A stretch of DNA of 64,000 bases from Amia ocellicauda (GCF_036373705.1 NC_089854.1:26338725-26402724), one strand, 5' to 3'. Shown: positions 12,470-24,859, numbered from the stretch's first letter. Translations and numbers: made by a program. The notes: a model not told the origin generated them from the letters alone.

Positions 12470-13870
12470 GTCGTTCTGCTTGGATTCTCATAACCATGAC
12501 TTATCCATGTCACAGAGGGTGGGCGGGCTGCATAGGCATTAGCCGGGCCTGAATTTAGATAAGCCCTGTCTGACCGTTCACTGTTTTCACTGCCACGGAG
12601 AACAAGCTGGAGATTTAATTAAGATAGACGAGCCCGACGACAGGGACATGTTCCAGCCCCAGCCTGCACTGCGGTGAAAATGTACAGCAAATCAGGGAAG
12701 GTCAATTTTGGATGCCGGCTTAATGTACCTGTACTTTCTTCAGATTATCTCCTGTGGGAGACAGTGTCTCAGCATAATGGACATTCTCTCAAACAACCTT
12801 CTAGCTGGTAGATATCCACAATATTGACAAAAAACACCCAAATTTGTCCTTCTCTTTTTGAAGCACAGTCGTTTAGCGCTTCCATCCTCACACCCTTTTT
12901 CTCTTTAATATCTTTCTGCCTGATTTTATTGTGTGATTAATTCTCAAAGTAGGCGGGCACGACAACAGCTCCCCACGACACCTCAAGCACCCTCGAAAAG
13001 AAGAAATGTTTCATCTCAAGAGCGAGCGTGCGTGATTTGCAAAGGAGGAAAATATATCCCGGCCCGGCAAATCTGCACTCAGACCAAATCCTGATTTATC
13101 ACAGCAATCTGCTGATTATCAAGACTGACCCCTAACCTCCTCTCCTTTCACTGCAGTTATTATTACCCTGCATTTACAAGAGAATACAATGCACTCTAGG
13201 GCAGGCTTTTACATCTGTTTTGCATTTGAAGAATAGTACTGAAGTCCTTCTTCCGGGGTTGAAAGATTCATTCATTTTCTGGGCAACCTATATTCTGGGA
13301 TGGGTAGGGGGGGCAGCCTCTCTGTATAGCAACACATTTTGTTTTTTGTTTTTTTTGTTTTTGTTTTTTTTTCCTTTTAGTTTCAATGACATTCTCTATC
13401 TGGACAGTCCCTCCGCCACCAGAGTTGTGATCTTCAACACCTATCAAAAGGGAAACGCCAGCAGACAGCATTTCTCTGGGATCACCGGCACCTTAACAGG
13501 TTCTCCGATTCCCTTCTCCTCCGAGCAGTCACGACTCAGCACACCAAACCCCAGCCCCCCCACCTGCCGTACCTCCTGCCTACTCTGCAAGGAGCGAGAG
13601 ATGCTGTGTAAGAGCCCGTCTCCACAAGCACAAAAGCCATTCTGTTAGGCTGCAAATCTTCACAAGACCATCACCGCAGCACTTAATTGAAACCCAAAAG
13701 GCTGCACTGATTGCACAATAAATGAGAGGTCCATTCTGCCCCGGGGAGGCTGATTAAACGGATCAAGATGAGATGCCGTTCACAAATTCAAACAGCTGCC
13801 CTAACTCAATTTACTGTCATCTTCCGATTATTGCCATCGTTATTCTTATGATTTTCCTCTACTGGTTATC
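12470..13870. promoter_or_regulatory. Candidate conserved non-coding block in slc39a11 intron
   Basis: Three sub-blocks (about 12470-12800, 12950-13200 and 13640-13870) are less AT-rich, free of simple repeats and dense in homeobox-like ATTA/TAAT and AATTAA cores next to GC-bearing sequence, unlike the DNA around them. This composition is typical of vertebrate conserved non-coding enhancers, and the human locus lies beside the enhancer-rich SOX9 gene desert. It is a composition-based call only. No alignment was possible. Confidence 0.25.
13381..13648 (+). other. Exon-like open frame after a strong splice-acceptor
   Basis: A long T-rich tract (about 13338-13378) ends in an AG at 13379-13380. 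It is followed by an 88-codon open frame closing with TAG at 13646-13648. Its translation (FNDILYLDSPSATRVV at the start, Ser/Pro-rich middle, a CLLCKERE stretch) matches nothing I recognise. It could be the last exon of an unrecorded transcript antisense to slc39a11, or a chance opening inside a GC-richer conserved block. No donor-paired upstream exon was found. Confidence 0.2.
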
Positions 13871-14516
13871 CATCATCATCCGTTCCTTTTCTTTTTTTTT
13901 TTTTTTTTTTACATTCATCCCCAATTAGAGACCATTAAATAAAAACAATAAATCTACGCTTATGGAATAAATTAACAAATAAATTATTACATTCATTCCA
14001 TTTGGTCTCATAAACAAACCTGCTGCTCATAAGAGAAAATGCAAATACATCTTCATTTGCCCATTTAAAAACAGTACAACTGATCTTGGACAGGTGTGAG
14101 AAAGTTTATTTTCCTACAATGTCCAAAACCTTTGCCACAGAGCACAGAGAAAGGTGAAACAATTTTAAAAAATGATCATCAAAATGCTTTTTTAAATATA
14201 AACAAACTCTCCCTTATCAGTAATGTGACCCCAGATACCGATGGCAGCAACCAAACAGATGATGTGTCATAGCAAAGGAAAGAGATCTGGTTGCAGTTGT
14301 CATTAATTACTCAGGCATTACTGCATTTGAAAAGGTCACAGTATCATATATAAATGGCCTTATTATTGTAGCAGCTGCACTGTAATTGATATTTTTGCCA
14401 CGGTAATTGCTTACACAAACCTTGTTTTGCATTGTCCTGCTTAAATAACGATCAATTCTTTAGATAAATATATCACAGCACACACTGATGTTAGTCTGTT
14501 TAAACTGTGAAATCAT

Positions 14517-14523
<7 letters not shown>

Positions 14524-14565
<42 letters not shown>
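14524..14565. repeat. (TA)21 microsatellite
   Basis: Uninterrupted TA dinucleotide, 42 bases, in slc39a11 intron 3. Confidence 0.95.
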
Positions 14566-14567
<2 letters not shown>

Positions 14568-17253
14568 TTGTTGTTTTTTTTGTGCATTTTTAATTTGTAT
14601 AATATGCTACATGGCCCGAGTTATAACTATGGACAAGCAGCAGGATGTAACGAGAGCATAAAAAATATTTCTGAAACAATCTTTATGTTCAAACCAAACA
14701 TTTTCCTACACCAGCTCTCATTGGTGTGATGGAGCAAAAATAATGAACTGTATAACCTGCTGTTTGTAGAGCTCTGCATAAAACCAGCCAAATTAACAAC
14801 TTAAAAGCTTAAACTAAATGAATCCTGCTAAAGCCCAGCAAAACTATAAAACTGTCAATTAGGTCACCTACAGGTTTAGAAAGTCAAAGTCAACAGCAGA
14901 CATTTGCTCAAACACAATTGAGATGTGTGCATATACACTAGCTTCCACAAAACTACAAACAAAAAACTGCTTTACGTCAAATATAAATGAAGGAAAACAA
15001 CACGTGGAACGTTCCCCGAGTGACAAGTTAATATGGGCAGAATATTTCAGACATAATGAGTGTTGCAAAGATACAACACTACTGTGTTACGTTGGCATGA
15101 AAAAATTATTATATTTTTAACCGTGAAAGATTGAGGAGAGCTGCAATCATATCTTTAGAGAACCCGGGCCTGAGCTGTACAGAAATAACTAAAAGTATCC
15201 AAAAGAGTAAAGAGTAATTTGAATAACAGAGCAATCAGGCAAATTGTCCAGCTAAGATATTATTTTTTAGAAAATTGTAGATAATGATGGGGAAAATGTG
15301 GCATAAAATGAAAAAAAAAAAAAACATACCTTTAAAGAAGAGCAAAGAATAAAATTAGCCAACAATGAAGGGAGTGCACATAAAGAGTACTATCACACAC
15401 ATCTTAGGACCCAAGGGAGGGGCAGGTAAGGGGAATATTTTAAACGGTACATGGCCACATGCCATCATTTTAAACATCAACCAACCTTTAAAACTAATGT
15501 ATCAGCATTTCCTAAGGAGTATTTATTTGTGAATCTTTGACAACAGATTGTTCAACCTTTCCTCCAAATATAATGTATCTAAAGTAATATCTGTAGAGCT
15601 ATTGTTCATATTATCAATCCAATATTACTGATTCAAATCCAAGCCCATACATGCTCAGATACAAAGATGTAATGGTGTGAAACATTATCACGTTGCTATG
15701 GCTGTTGGAAGTAAAATCCTTGCAATATTTATTTTAATACTGAACACTTTTTTTTTTTTAATATGAAGCTGACAATTAACAAGATTGAGGTCTTACGATG
15801 TCACAGGGAACAGTAAAGGCAATGCACCAATTGAATTGTGGCCTTAAGTGTTTCTCTGGTTGGGGTCAAAAAGGCACAACTGAGGATCAGCCCAAGAACC
15901 CCTTTTGTGAAAATATGCTGCATATGAACAAACATTTTAAAAACTGAGTGAAAAAGTTCTTCACACACATTAGAAAAGTGAAGGATCCAAGTAATAATAA
16001 TAATAAAAATAATAATAAAAACAAAACTTGCATGCTTCTCACAAGCCAGTTCTTACTCACGACCTTCACTTTTGCTGTCTTATACAGAAGAGGTTCTTTT
16101 CACACGGCTTGTTTGTTTACCGAAAAACATCAAATGTAAAAAAGAAAAAAAGCACATGGTTCATAACATGCACAGCGTGATTATACAGCCTTCTACTCCA
16201 GCAGGGATAAATATGAGGGTGCTTAGAGCTCACGTCACCGCTATGCATTCACAATCACAAGCTATTTTCTTCCAAGACTCATCCCTTTAACACTAGAGCG
16301 CTTATAATTATCCCAACGATGAAAAGAAAAGCACTTATCAGTCATGAACCTTGAACAAACAAATCCAAACCTCTCCTTTCCGTCATTACTTGAAGTGGAA
16401 ATTAAATGTGTGCTACCCGTTACAGTATACATGTCATCTTGCATCTCGTTTAGACTTTCAGTGCAGTTTTAAGAGAAAAAAAATGATGGGCTTGCTACCA
16501 AATATGTAGACACCTTTGTAACTGTCTAACAAGCGTGAAGTGAACAGGATCCAAAGTGAATTAAGTACCTCATGTTCAAAACCCAACTGGAAATGTGGCA
16601 GCACTGTTAAGAATCAAAAAGCTCTTGGGCAAAGCGATTTATACAAACCTCTCTTGGATTACGCACTAACCTCATGCTCATTTCAGAAAAGGAAGTGCAG
16701 TATTCCGGCTGATCTGTGCTGAAGGGGCATTGCATCAGATTAAATCTTATTTTTAATATTTTATTCTTAATACAACCTCAAGTTAAGGTCAGTCCACAAT
16801 TGGAAAGCACTGACCTTTACGCATTAAGGACTTAATCAGCATCTAGCTTTTGCAGGAAACATGCCCTCCGGACTACACCGAAAACATAGTCTTATTGAGA
16901 GAGAGACGGATGCCTTGGTAAGAGTAAAACTATAGATCTAGCTAAATAAAATTAAAAAAAATCAGCTATTGGTGATCCAATGCATTTGTTTTAAGGTAAT
17001 CAAAGGAAACAAGCACAGCTAGGCTGGGTGAGAGTGGTGCTAGCTCTCTGTGAGACCCTGTTCAAAGTCTCTTTAGACAATTACAGGACAACAGAGTATT
17101 GCAGAAGCGGGGGAAAAAAGCTTCTTTGTAATATAATTGAAATTCATATCTTTTATTTTCTTCATTTCTTAAAAAGGAAAAAGTCCCTGTCCAAAGGCAC
17201 ACAAATAATTTAATCCAGAGAAGAAAAATCTCGTTCAAAGACACTGCTCTTAC

Positions 17254-17292
17254 CCCTGCAGCAAACCCCAGGCTACCATCCAGGATCCTCTT
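17254..17292 (-). CDS. slc39a11: slc39a11 exon 3, 39 bp
   Basis: The minus strand reads KRILDGSLGFAAG, the residues that directly follow FSSGQ in ZIP11 (human ..FSSGQRRILDGSLGFAAG). The exon is exactly 13 codons, phase 0 at both ends. Upstream on the minus strand is a long pyrimidine tract ending in ctag (AG at 17294-17293), and the donor is ggg|gtaaga (GT at 17253-17252). It joins in frame to the Gln codon that ends the preceding exon at 19298. In ZIP proteins this segment begins the second half of TM1 and the loop towards TM2. Later exons (TM2 onward, including the His/Glu metal-binding helices) are not in the window. Confidence 0.93.
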
Positions 17293-18339
17293 CTAGAGAA
17301 AAAAAAAGAAAGAAAAAGACAGTGACATCAACCATCTGTTTCTTCAATTCAAAGCTTCAAAAGCAATGGAATGAACTTTGGCAATTCATAACACAACTGT
17401 CAAATCTCCCTTGCCTTTGTCTTATTTCACTTCTAACGCATTGTGTGTGTTGTTGCTTTTTATTATTATTTGTTTGTTCTGCTTCTGAATTGAAAATACA
17501 ATAGCTGATACATCATCAACTTTTCAATAAAGCAGAGAAGACCCAGAGAGCAACATTAACTCTGAATTTGGAAACATGTTTCAGAACATTTGTTTATTAG
17601 GCTATCAGTCCAGAGCTATTAAATGGTGTGTAAAAAAATTTAATAATAAAAAAAAAGACTTTAGCAAAACATACATTCTTCCCATTAGCTGAAGGGATGT
17701 GGCAAGGGCTTTGTTTCAAACTCATTATCACAATTCACACATTTACTAGAAAAAGAGTCTATTCCTTTTGCAGCTTTGGAACAATTTAAGTTTCACTTAA
17801 TCATAAAAAATACAAATATTATGTATACAGTACCAGTCAAAACTGTCATAAAACATTAAACTGTCTCCAATTAAAAATGAAAAGATATCTATGGAAACAA
17901 CACTAGTTTCAAAAGGGAATACATTGCAAAAGGATTATAATTAAAGCAAAAATTACAACATTCAGCATCATGTTAACTTTAGCAGAATAACATTAATAGG
18001 AGATGGTTACATTGCAGAGTCTGCAAGCACAGAAACCAAAATCTCTACGTTTAAATAATTATATAATAATCAGCCGAGTTATGAGACTAAAGACAAAACA
18101 TAACTTGTTAATTTCTCCCAAGTCTGGCTCAACTGTAAAAAAACCTTTACAGTAAAATGAATTCTATAACAATGTTATAATCAACCTGTCTTGTCTAATT
18201 GAGGACTCAAAAAGAATAATTGTTTCAATGTAGAGCCAGACAAAGATGTAGTTTTTAATGTAGGAGATTTGTTTGTTTGTTTTCAATTTATAATCTCCAA
18301 CTACTTCCAAACCTAAACACTGAAGTCGGCTCAGTGCTA

Positions 18340-18510
18340 TGACTTGGGTGCTGATTCAGGTAGGATAAGATGAAGCACTTAGGATGTGCTCGGATACATT
18401 TGAATTGCTATGTTTTAGTGAAGTTGAACTTGTAATGATTGATGCCTTGTACTTCTCTGTATTTTTGCACTTATGTTGTAAGTCGCCCTGGATAAGGGCG
18501 TCTGCCAAGA

Positions 18511-18552
<42 letters not shown>
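18340..18552 (+). mobile_element. SINE/LINE-tail retroposon with (AAT)14 end
   Basis: The 3' half carries 'gtaagtcgccctggataagg' followed by gcgtctgccaagaaa, a variant of the tail shared by many fish SINEs and L2-like LINEs. It ends in (AAT)14 at 18511-18552, the usual terminal repeat of such retroposons. The upstream part (cttgtacttctctgtatttttgcac) fits the same family. Its 5' limit is approximate and no clear target duplication was found. Confidence 0.75.
18511..18552 (+). repeat. (AAT)14 microsatellite
   Basis: Forty-two bases of uninterrupted AAT at the 3' end of the SINE-type element. Read on the minus strand it gives a meaningless poly-tyrosine frame. Confidence 0.95.
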
Positions 18553-18554
<2 letters not shown>

Positions 18555-19270
18555 ACATATTTTCAAAGCCAGCTATTATTCATCCAACTGCCAGTCCAGA
18601 ATGCCCTACAGTCCATCTCTCATCTGAGGATTTTGTGCAAACTGAACAACCAACACTGATTTTGCAGACACCTACTGCCACTGGTCACAGTTTCTACCCA
18701 AACCACACTTCGCCAGATGGGTTCTGTCTGGGAACCCCTGGATGCAGTACATGTTTAGAGTGACTCCAAGCATTTCCAAAGTGTTAAAGAAAAATCCAAA
18801 TAGTCATACATAATGTGGCTCAGTTTGGTGCACACACACACTCACTGCAGTAACTAAGGAGACTTGGACATCTCTGCAAACCAATTTAATGCAGAGCACA
18901 CTTGGAGGAACACAGCCACAACTCTATAAAACTATTTTGATAACTAGGCCTCAGACCTAAAAAAGAAAGGGAAAAAAGCAGTAATGCCAGGGAAAGAGCC
19001 CGTTGTGTACAGTATATTCCCCAGGCCTGGGAAGGATAATGAAAGCAATTGACCATGCTATATGTGCTCTTCTAGGCCCTTAAGGAAAAGAAAGGGGATT
19101 ATGTGTGTGTTTAGGCATTTGAGAGAGCTCCCAGTTCAAAAGCATTCTAATAATAATCTAGACTGGGCATGGGTAGAGAAATACAGTGGGGTGTGTAGAA
19201 CTTTTAACAGTGTAAACAGAGTAAAGATACATTAAAATATATGAGTGAAACAACATGGTTTGTGAGAACT

Positions 19271-19292
19271 GTGTGTGTGTGTGTGTGTGTGT
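19271..19292. repeat. (GT)11 repeat, a CA repeat on the slc39a11 strand
   Basis: Eleven GT units. On the slc39a11 (minus) strand this is a CA repeat starting 5 bases into intron 2, right after the donor. See finding on splicing. Confidence 0.95.
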
Positions 19293-19297
19293 AGTAC

Positions 19298-19405
19298 CTG
19301 CCCACTGGAGAATACAAAGACCAGGGCAGCTCCTGCAGCTGTGAGGCCCCAGGTAAAGAGTGTTCCCAGCAGGGCTTGCATCACTGGACTATAGCCGGGA
19401 ATCAT
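19298..19405 (-). CDS. slc39a11: slc39a11 first coding exon (ZIP11 zinc transporter N-terminus)
   Basis: SLC39A11 (ZIP11) is a zinc importer of the ZIP family, in its own GufA subfamily, reported in Golgi, nuclear and plasma membranes. This exon encodes its N-terminus: 36 codons from MIPGYSPVMQ through ALLGTLFTWGLTAAGAALVFVFSSGQ. The human protein also has ten residues before ALLGT and the same TM1 text (LLGTFFTWGMTAAGAALVFVFSSGQ), which fixes the start at the ATG complementary to 19403-19405. The exon begins at 19414 after a ttctgtccag acceptor, so nine bases of 5' UTR precede the ATG. The donor is cag|gtacta (GT at 19297-19296), phase 0. TM1 spans about residues 12-32. The gene is transcribed leftward, away from the receptors. 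Only exons 1-3 are visible and the rest lies off the left edge. Neighbouring SLC39A11, SSTR2 and COG1 matches human chromosome 17. Confidence 0.95.
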
Positions 19406-21492
19406 ACTGGCCACCTGGACAGAAGAGGGAAGGACACGTAAACCCACAGCTCAGATGACCTGTATTTTCCTGTCCTCATCTGCGGGAGTCTCTGTTCTTT
19501 TGTAATATAATGCAACATTTGCTATGTGCTCCAACTACTCCTGCAAACAATGAAAAATACACTAAATGGGCAGCTTGCTACCCAGAAATCCCCAAAAAAG
19601 AAAACATTACCTATCATTACCTCCTGTTATACAAATATGACTATTAATCTTGGGCCAAACATGTATTGGATTATGTCTACCATGGTAGAAAGCACTCAGA
19701 GTACTTTGCCCTTTCCTTTACATCTGAAAAAAGCACAGTCCGAGCCTGGGAAAGAGATACAGTACGTACTCTCTACACTGCAAGATGTTCTGAAGGCCGT
19801 CTGCACAGTGAGAAAATAATTATTACAAATTGCTGTTCAAAAGGTCAAGCAAGGTATGATGAGCAAAATGGGACATAAATAAATAAACTAGGAAACCGGG
19901 TGCAGGGAAGGGTCATCTTGTCAAAACCAACTGTCAGGAAGTGTGAGAGGGTAACTGACACAGTAGCGCACAGTGCTATGAACCTCACAGACCAAGGCTT
20001 GTGTACTGAAATGCCTTGGTGATGTCATTCAAAGACTTTTAATATAGTGTCCAGCCCAATTTAGTCGAGAATTGTAGTCGAGAAGATACGTTGAATCTGA
20101 AACTGGTTTAAAAGAGAGTGACTGGGAGAGAAGTGATAAAGAGGTCTCCCCTGGATGCACTGGGGGTGAACACTATCTTAAATGTATTTGAACAGCATTG
20201 CAAATGTATGTGGCCCCAAGAATAGTGCTGAAACCTGTGTAACACTGATGTGCAGATTTCACCTCATGCCCTGGCATTCAACCTTGAGGACATTTCTCAC
20301 AAGATGTTATTTCTGTATTGATTGCTAAACAGTGTGCCAGACTGAGCACAAGCAACATTTGCAAATCACTGCAAAACATATTCACTATCAAATGGAACAA
20401 GCAGGAAATTCAAGAACAACTTCTTTCATATAATAATAACATATGCAATTTGTAATACAATATGCAAACCACAATACAAAACAAAACGTGATGATGCTGA
20501 TAAAATGTATTTATAATAATCCAGTCGTCAATATCAGTAAATGTAGAAACTGTACATTCAGTGTTTTTTTAAGATATTTCCCTCAGCACACAACATACAT
20601 TTCTGAAAAAATATAAAAGAGCAGACATTAAAACAAATGCAGACATTACACATTAAGTATATTTACATAGACACACTCAAGCAAACAAATGAAGGTAAAA
20701 CAAATTCCCTGTTGAATACAAACACTGCCATTCTTATTGCTCTGTACCAGCTATAATTTCCAGATATTCTGCCGTTATTGCATATAATTATAGAAACACA
20801 TACGGTAGTGCAAATAGTAGTTCAAAGTATTCACACCCTTCATTTGAAAGCAGGTTATTAGATGGAGTCAGCAGTTCAATGTTTACACACCCCGCCCTGC
20901 TACTGGAATCAATACTTTAGTGAGTCAGTAAATAGCTCTAGTTTAATTGTCACTATGTATTAAACTAAATTAATGTATAACATTGTTTATCACAATGTGT
21001 AGCATTGGGAGACTCGAATTCAAAAACCCCGCTGCTGAAAATCTTGTGTCATTTCAATTATGTCACTTATTAATATTTAAATTCAATCACTTGCGTATTG
21101 GACGGTGGTGTAAACGCTCAGCTGTTGCAAGACCCAGTGCACCCTGATCTAGGTGTGCATTTCAAACAGGTGCAGCCTGAACTTTTCATTGTCGTTTGCA
21201 TGCCTAACACAACACTTTGTAGCTACGTTTCATTTTCTAAATAGTCGATGTATCATCTATATTACCTTGTTGCCCGTATAATCGTATCAATTGTCATCTT
21301 ATTTTTAAATAGCTTGCAAATCCTAATACCTAAACGCATCAGTGTATCTGAGCATGTTTGTAGCGACAATGTTTCGAAACACATGAATGATAACACGGAT
21401 GAAGTAAGAACGAGGCAGATGATTAAGACCTGTCCAATTTCCCGTGACTTTTAATTAATTTGAGTGCACAGAAAACACAATGAAGCACTTAC

Positions 21493-21600
21493 TGTAGTCA
21501 AGTGAAAGTCCACTGCGTTCGCTTCCTGTTTCACTTGTACACGTGTCTCTGAAACTCTCCAAGACCCGCCCCCTCCGCTCAGCTATTGGCTAGGACTATG
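21493..21600 (-). promoter_or_regulatory. slc39a11: slc39a11 promoter and non-coding exon 1 (candidate)
   Basis: On the minus strand an AGCCAATAG (CCAAT box, about 21583-21591) is followed by a GC box (gggggcggg, 21565-21573). Some 70 bases later comes an excellent splice donor, aca|gtaagt (GT at 21492-21491). The stretch between is a plausible non-coding exon 1 joined to the acceptor at 19415-19416 across a 2.08 kb intron. No TATA box is seen, as usual for housekeeping-type promoters. The transcription start itself cannot be placed. A second CCAAT (about 21650) and a CGACGTCAC motif (about 21724) lie just upstream. Confidence 0.5.
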
Positions 21601-22649
21601 ATTAGCGTAATCATCGCCGTTTTTCTCCAATGCTATAGGCGTGAGAGCTGCCAATCACTCCAAAAGTGCCGAAATTGAATGCCTTGCTGATGGTAATTGT
21701 GGGAAATACAGGACACGCTGCGGCGACGTCACTTATTTCAACGAGTTTGCAAGGCTATACAGTAAGTATGCAAAGTTGTATCTAGAGCTTTCATAATACT
21801 GACACATAAAAATGCAATGATTAATGCACATACCCTTATGTGCATAATGATGATGATGATAATAATAATAATAATATGTTTTGCATTTGTATCTATTTAG
21901 TTGGATAAAACAGTATCAATTAAAGATATGTAATTAAGCTGAATACATGTTTTGCACTTAATTATAATTCTGCTTCCAAAACACCTCTGGTTTTAAGCAG
22001 CACAAAAAAACAGCATTTAAAACATCTAGGAAAAGGATCCTAAACAGGATTTTGAAACTGCTTTTTCTGACCCATGTAAAACCTTTTTTCAGTAGTAAGT
22101 ATTCAAAGGTCTTCTCAACCAATACGGTCCTTGAAAGTTATGTACACACAGACACACTAACAGATCAGCTTGGTTGTTTGAATGGCAGGACAGAGAAGAG
22201 CTCGATCTAGAGAGAGAGGCCCTCGTCTGTTCTCCATTGATTGATCATTTGTCATGTCTTGCTGCACACAGGCTCAGATATCTGTTTGCCTGCAACCATC
22301 ACTTACCAGGAATCAACATATTGACAGGTTGCTCTTTATTTTTTACATTTTATCAGTCTTTTGTTTGCTGTGTTTGTGCGTTGTATCTCTAGCAGTGTGG
22401 GATAAACATCTTCATATAGATCTGTGGCTTTTCCTCAAAGACACCCGACTGATTTCATAAAGATATCTGCTCTAAAATCGATATGATTTAATTAAAAAAA
22501 ATGGTTTCACTCTTGAAAATCAACTTTAAGGAATTATCATTTCTTATGGTTGTATTGACTGTGATTCTGAGCCTATGTTTCATTAGGCTTAGGACGCTTA
22601 GTCCAAAATCTCTTCTGCACCTCATTATTGTACTGCATTGTCAGGGTCA

Positions 22650-22830
22650 TGATGTATTATTGTTATTATTATTTATTTCTTAGAAGACGCCCTTGTTCCG
22701 GGACAACTTACAAAATAAGAGCAATAAAAAGTGCAGTAATAGTAAATTATTATCCCAAGATATGCACTGGGCATAGTGGTAGAAAGCATCACAACTTACT
22801 GCACTTTATTTGTAACTAGATACTGCAATC
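22650..22830 (-). mobile_element. SINE/LINE-tail retroposon, minus strand
   Basis: The reverse complement reads ttttgtaagttgtcccggaa, then caagggcgtcttctaagaaa and an ATAATAA-type tail. This is the same tail as the 18.4 kb element but more diverged. The orientation is minus. The 5' limit is a guess. Confidence 0.6.
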
Positions 22831-24859
22831 CATATTCCCCACACTGCCCTAAAGCTGTGATACACCACAATGAGCTTGTGGATGAGGCTTCAAACAGAGA
22901 AACATACTGAACGGCAAGTCAAGTGGAAAGTGTCTCTGCTATGGAGGGAGTCGAGGTAAGCATTTCCATGGCATGCTGGGCTGGAGTCAGTAAAAGGGCT
23001 TGACCGGCACTGAGGAACAAACAGGTCAATTTCATTGTCTGTTCCCTGTGTCGGCAAAACAGCAAAGGAGCCTGATTATGTCTTATAATTTACAGGTGGT
23101 GCTTTTTGATCTCCCTCCAGAACAGGGATTGGAAATGATAATATAAGTCTGCTTTGGTCTTGGGACATCCAGTGTTACACTAAATGTGTACAATATACCC
23201 AGGTTAGGACTACCGTGTATATTTAATTGGTAGTTTCTATTTTTAGTAAATGCAAATATAATGTAACCTTTATGAATACAATTAAAAAGGGCGTATTTGG
23301 GTGTAAGTTTCCAGTCAGTTAGTATTGGTTGTCAGTCGTATCCTGCTTTACCACATATGTGATGTTAACCCTTAAGAACCCTGTGTGACATTTAACATGC
23401 TTGACAAAAATATATTATCCCAATTCACCAGTCCTCTATAGGTGACATACATGTTACACTGGAATACCAAGGGTTAACTTTTTTTTTTTCTAGTCAGGAG
23501 TTCAGTTGTTGTTTTTCTTGACCAAACTTGTGGAGGTTTACCAGGCTTAAGCATCAATAACATCTAAAACCATGTTTGTGTAACACACCATGTGTAGAAA
23601 CTGCTGAGTGAAACTCTTGTCAGTACAATAGCTTTTTTTCTTAAAGTCTTAAATATCAAGAATCTCTCTACAGAAAATATATGGTATGGGTATGAATAAT
23701 TAATGTATAACTAGCAGAATAATCATGAGTGTCATATTTTTTATGCTGTACAAGATTTAGGCCTTCAGGACCAAAAGGCGTGATAAAATAAATTATCCCA
23801 ATTTACTGGTCTTCTGTGTGTGATATTCACGCTGAGCTCCCAAGGGTTGTATCCTGTATAAGAAATCATTTACATGATTTTATTTGCGATGGATTACACC
23901 AGATCCTGTGAACGATTTACTTGATACAAAATGTATTTCATCCAAATGTTTAAATTTGTTCAGGTGGGGGGAAAGGTGACTTCTTACAGCTCTGTCTACT
24001 GATTTTAGTCCTGAATAATAAACATTATGCAGTAAAAAACTGATTCCTGTGTCAGGAAATATCCCTGGCTGCAATTCCTCGTAATGTACAGAGCTGTCAT
24101 ACAGCTACACTTCATTAAACCACTCTAACTTGCACAATACGTATTCTAGAAACGTGCTATTTGCAGTCAAGCCATCAATTTTGTACAGAGTTTACATCAG
24201 CGAAGCCATGCTTAAACTCTGTGCAGCACCACTCTTGATTCATTGCTAAACTGAGCATTAATACATGTCATTATGTGATGGTCACTGGCCATGCAGATTG
24301 TGTAATGTTTGTAAGATGTCATTAATCCATGGAAACCTATTTACCCAGGGTTATACTGTATATTTTTACAGCCTTGACTGTCAGTAGTATTGACAAACCT
24401 TTGTGATTATTATCTCCGCCATTGTTAGGAACAGCTGGAGAGCTCCTTTTGTATTATTACATGGCTGTCATTATTTACCTTAGTAGCATCATGTCTGCAG
24501 GGAGAAGATTGTGAAGCATCTTTCAAAGGCATAATAGCCTGAAGGACCACACACGAGGGTTCAGCATAAGACTGCGTTTTGGGCACAGTACATTTTCAAA
24601 GTAATCGCATAAAGAATAAATGTTTTCAATGTGAGAATGCTGTGTTATTGATGCATGTCGATCTCCTTGAAACCAACAGGGCCGTCTATGGAGAATTTTG
24701 AGAGTTTTTAAATAATCCCTCTCATTTCTCTGTACTACAATGGAATTCCAATTTAGTTAAAAAAGTAGCCTGGTGATACTGTTGATGTGTTGGAATCTCA
24801 ACGTGCTTTAGATGCTTAGATCTACTGTACGCTCGCTCTTAATATGTTTTGCATCACAA

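Larger units (their letters stand above)
6645..17253. other. slc39a11 intron 3, no confirmed gene
   Basis: About 10.6 kb lie downstream of the 39-bp slc39a11 exon. I looked on the minus strand for the expected next exon (VMLAASYW..LLAP of ZIP11) and did not find it. The human gene has very long introns, so it is probably beyond the left edge. The stretch is mostly AT-rich. A less AT-rich block at 12.47-13.87 kb and an exon-like frame at 13381-13648 are listed separately. Otherwise I see nothing coding. Confidence 0.5.
17293..19297 (-). other. slc39a11: slc39a11 intron 2
   Basis: This 2.0 kb intron lies between the two recognised coding exons on the minus strand. It contains a SINE-type repeat with an (AAT)n tail at 18340-18552, and a CA repeat abuts its 5' splice site. 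No other coding sequence was seen. Confidence 0.85.

Noticed and set aside
1..17253. Next slc39a11 exon (expected VMLAASYW...)
   Set aside because: I searched the minus strand by eye for the Ser-Tyr-Trp codon pattern and its flanks and found none, so it is presumed off the left edge.
18356..18556. Minus-strand frame starting with a run of tyrosines
   Set aside because: It is a translation of the (AAT)14 microsatellite and the SINE tail.
20790..20900. Possible Tc1/MITE end (caaagtattcacacccttc)
   Set aside because: Single weak match with no partner repeat in reach.
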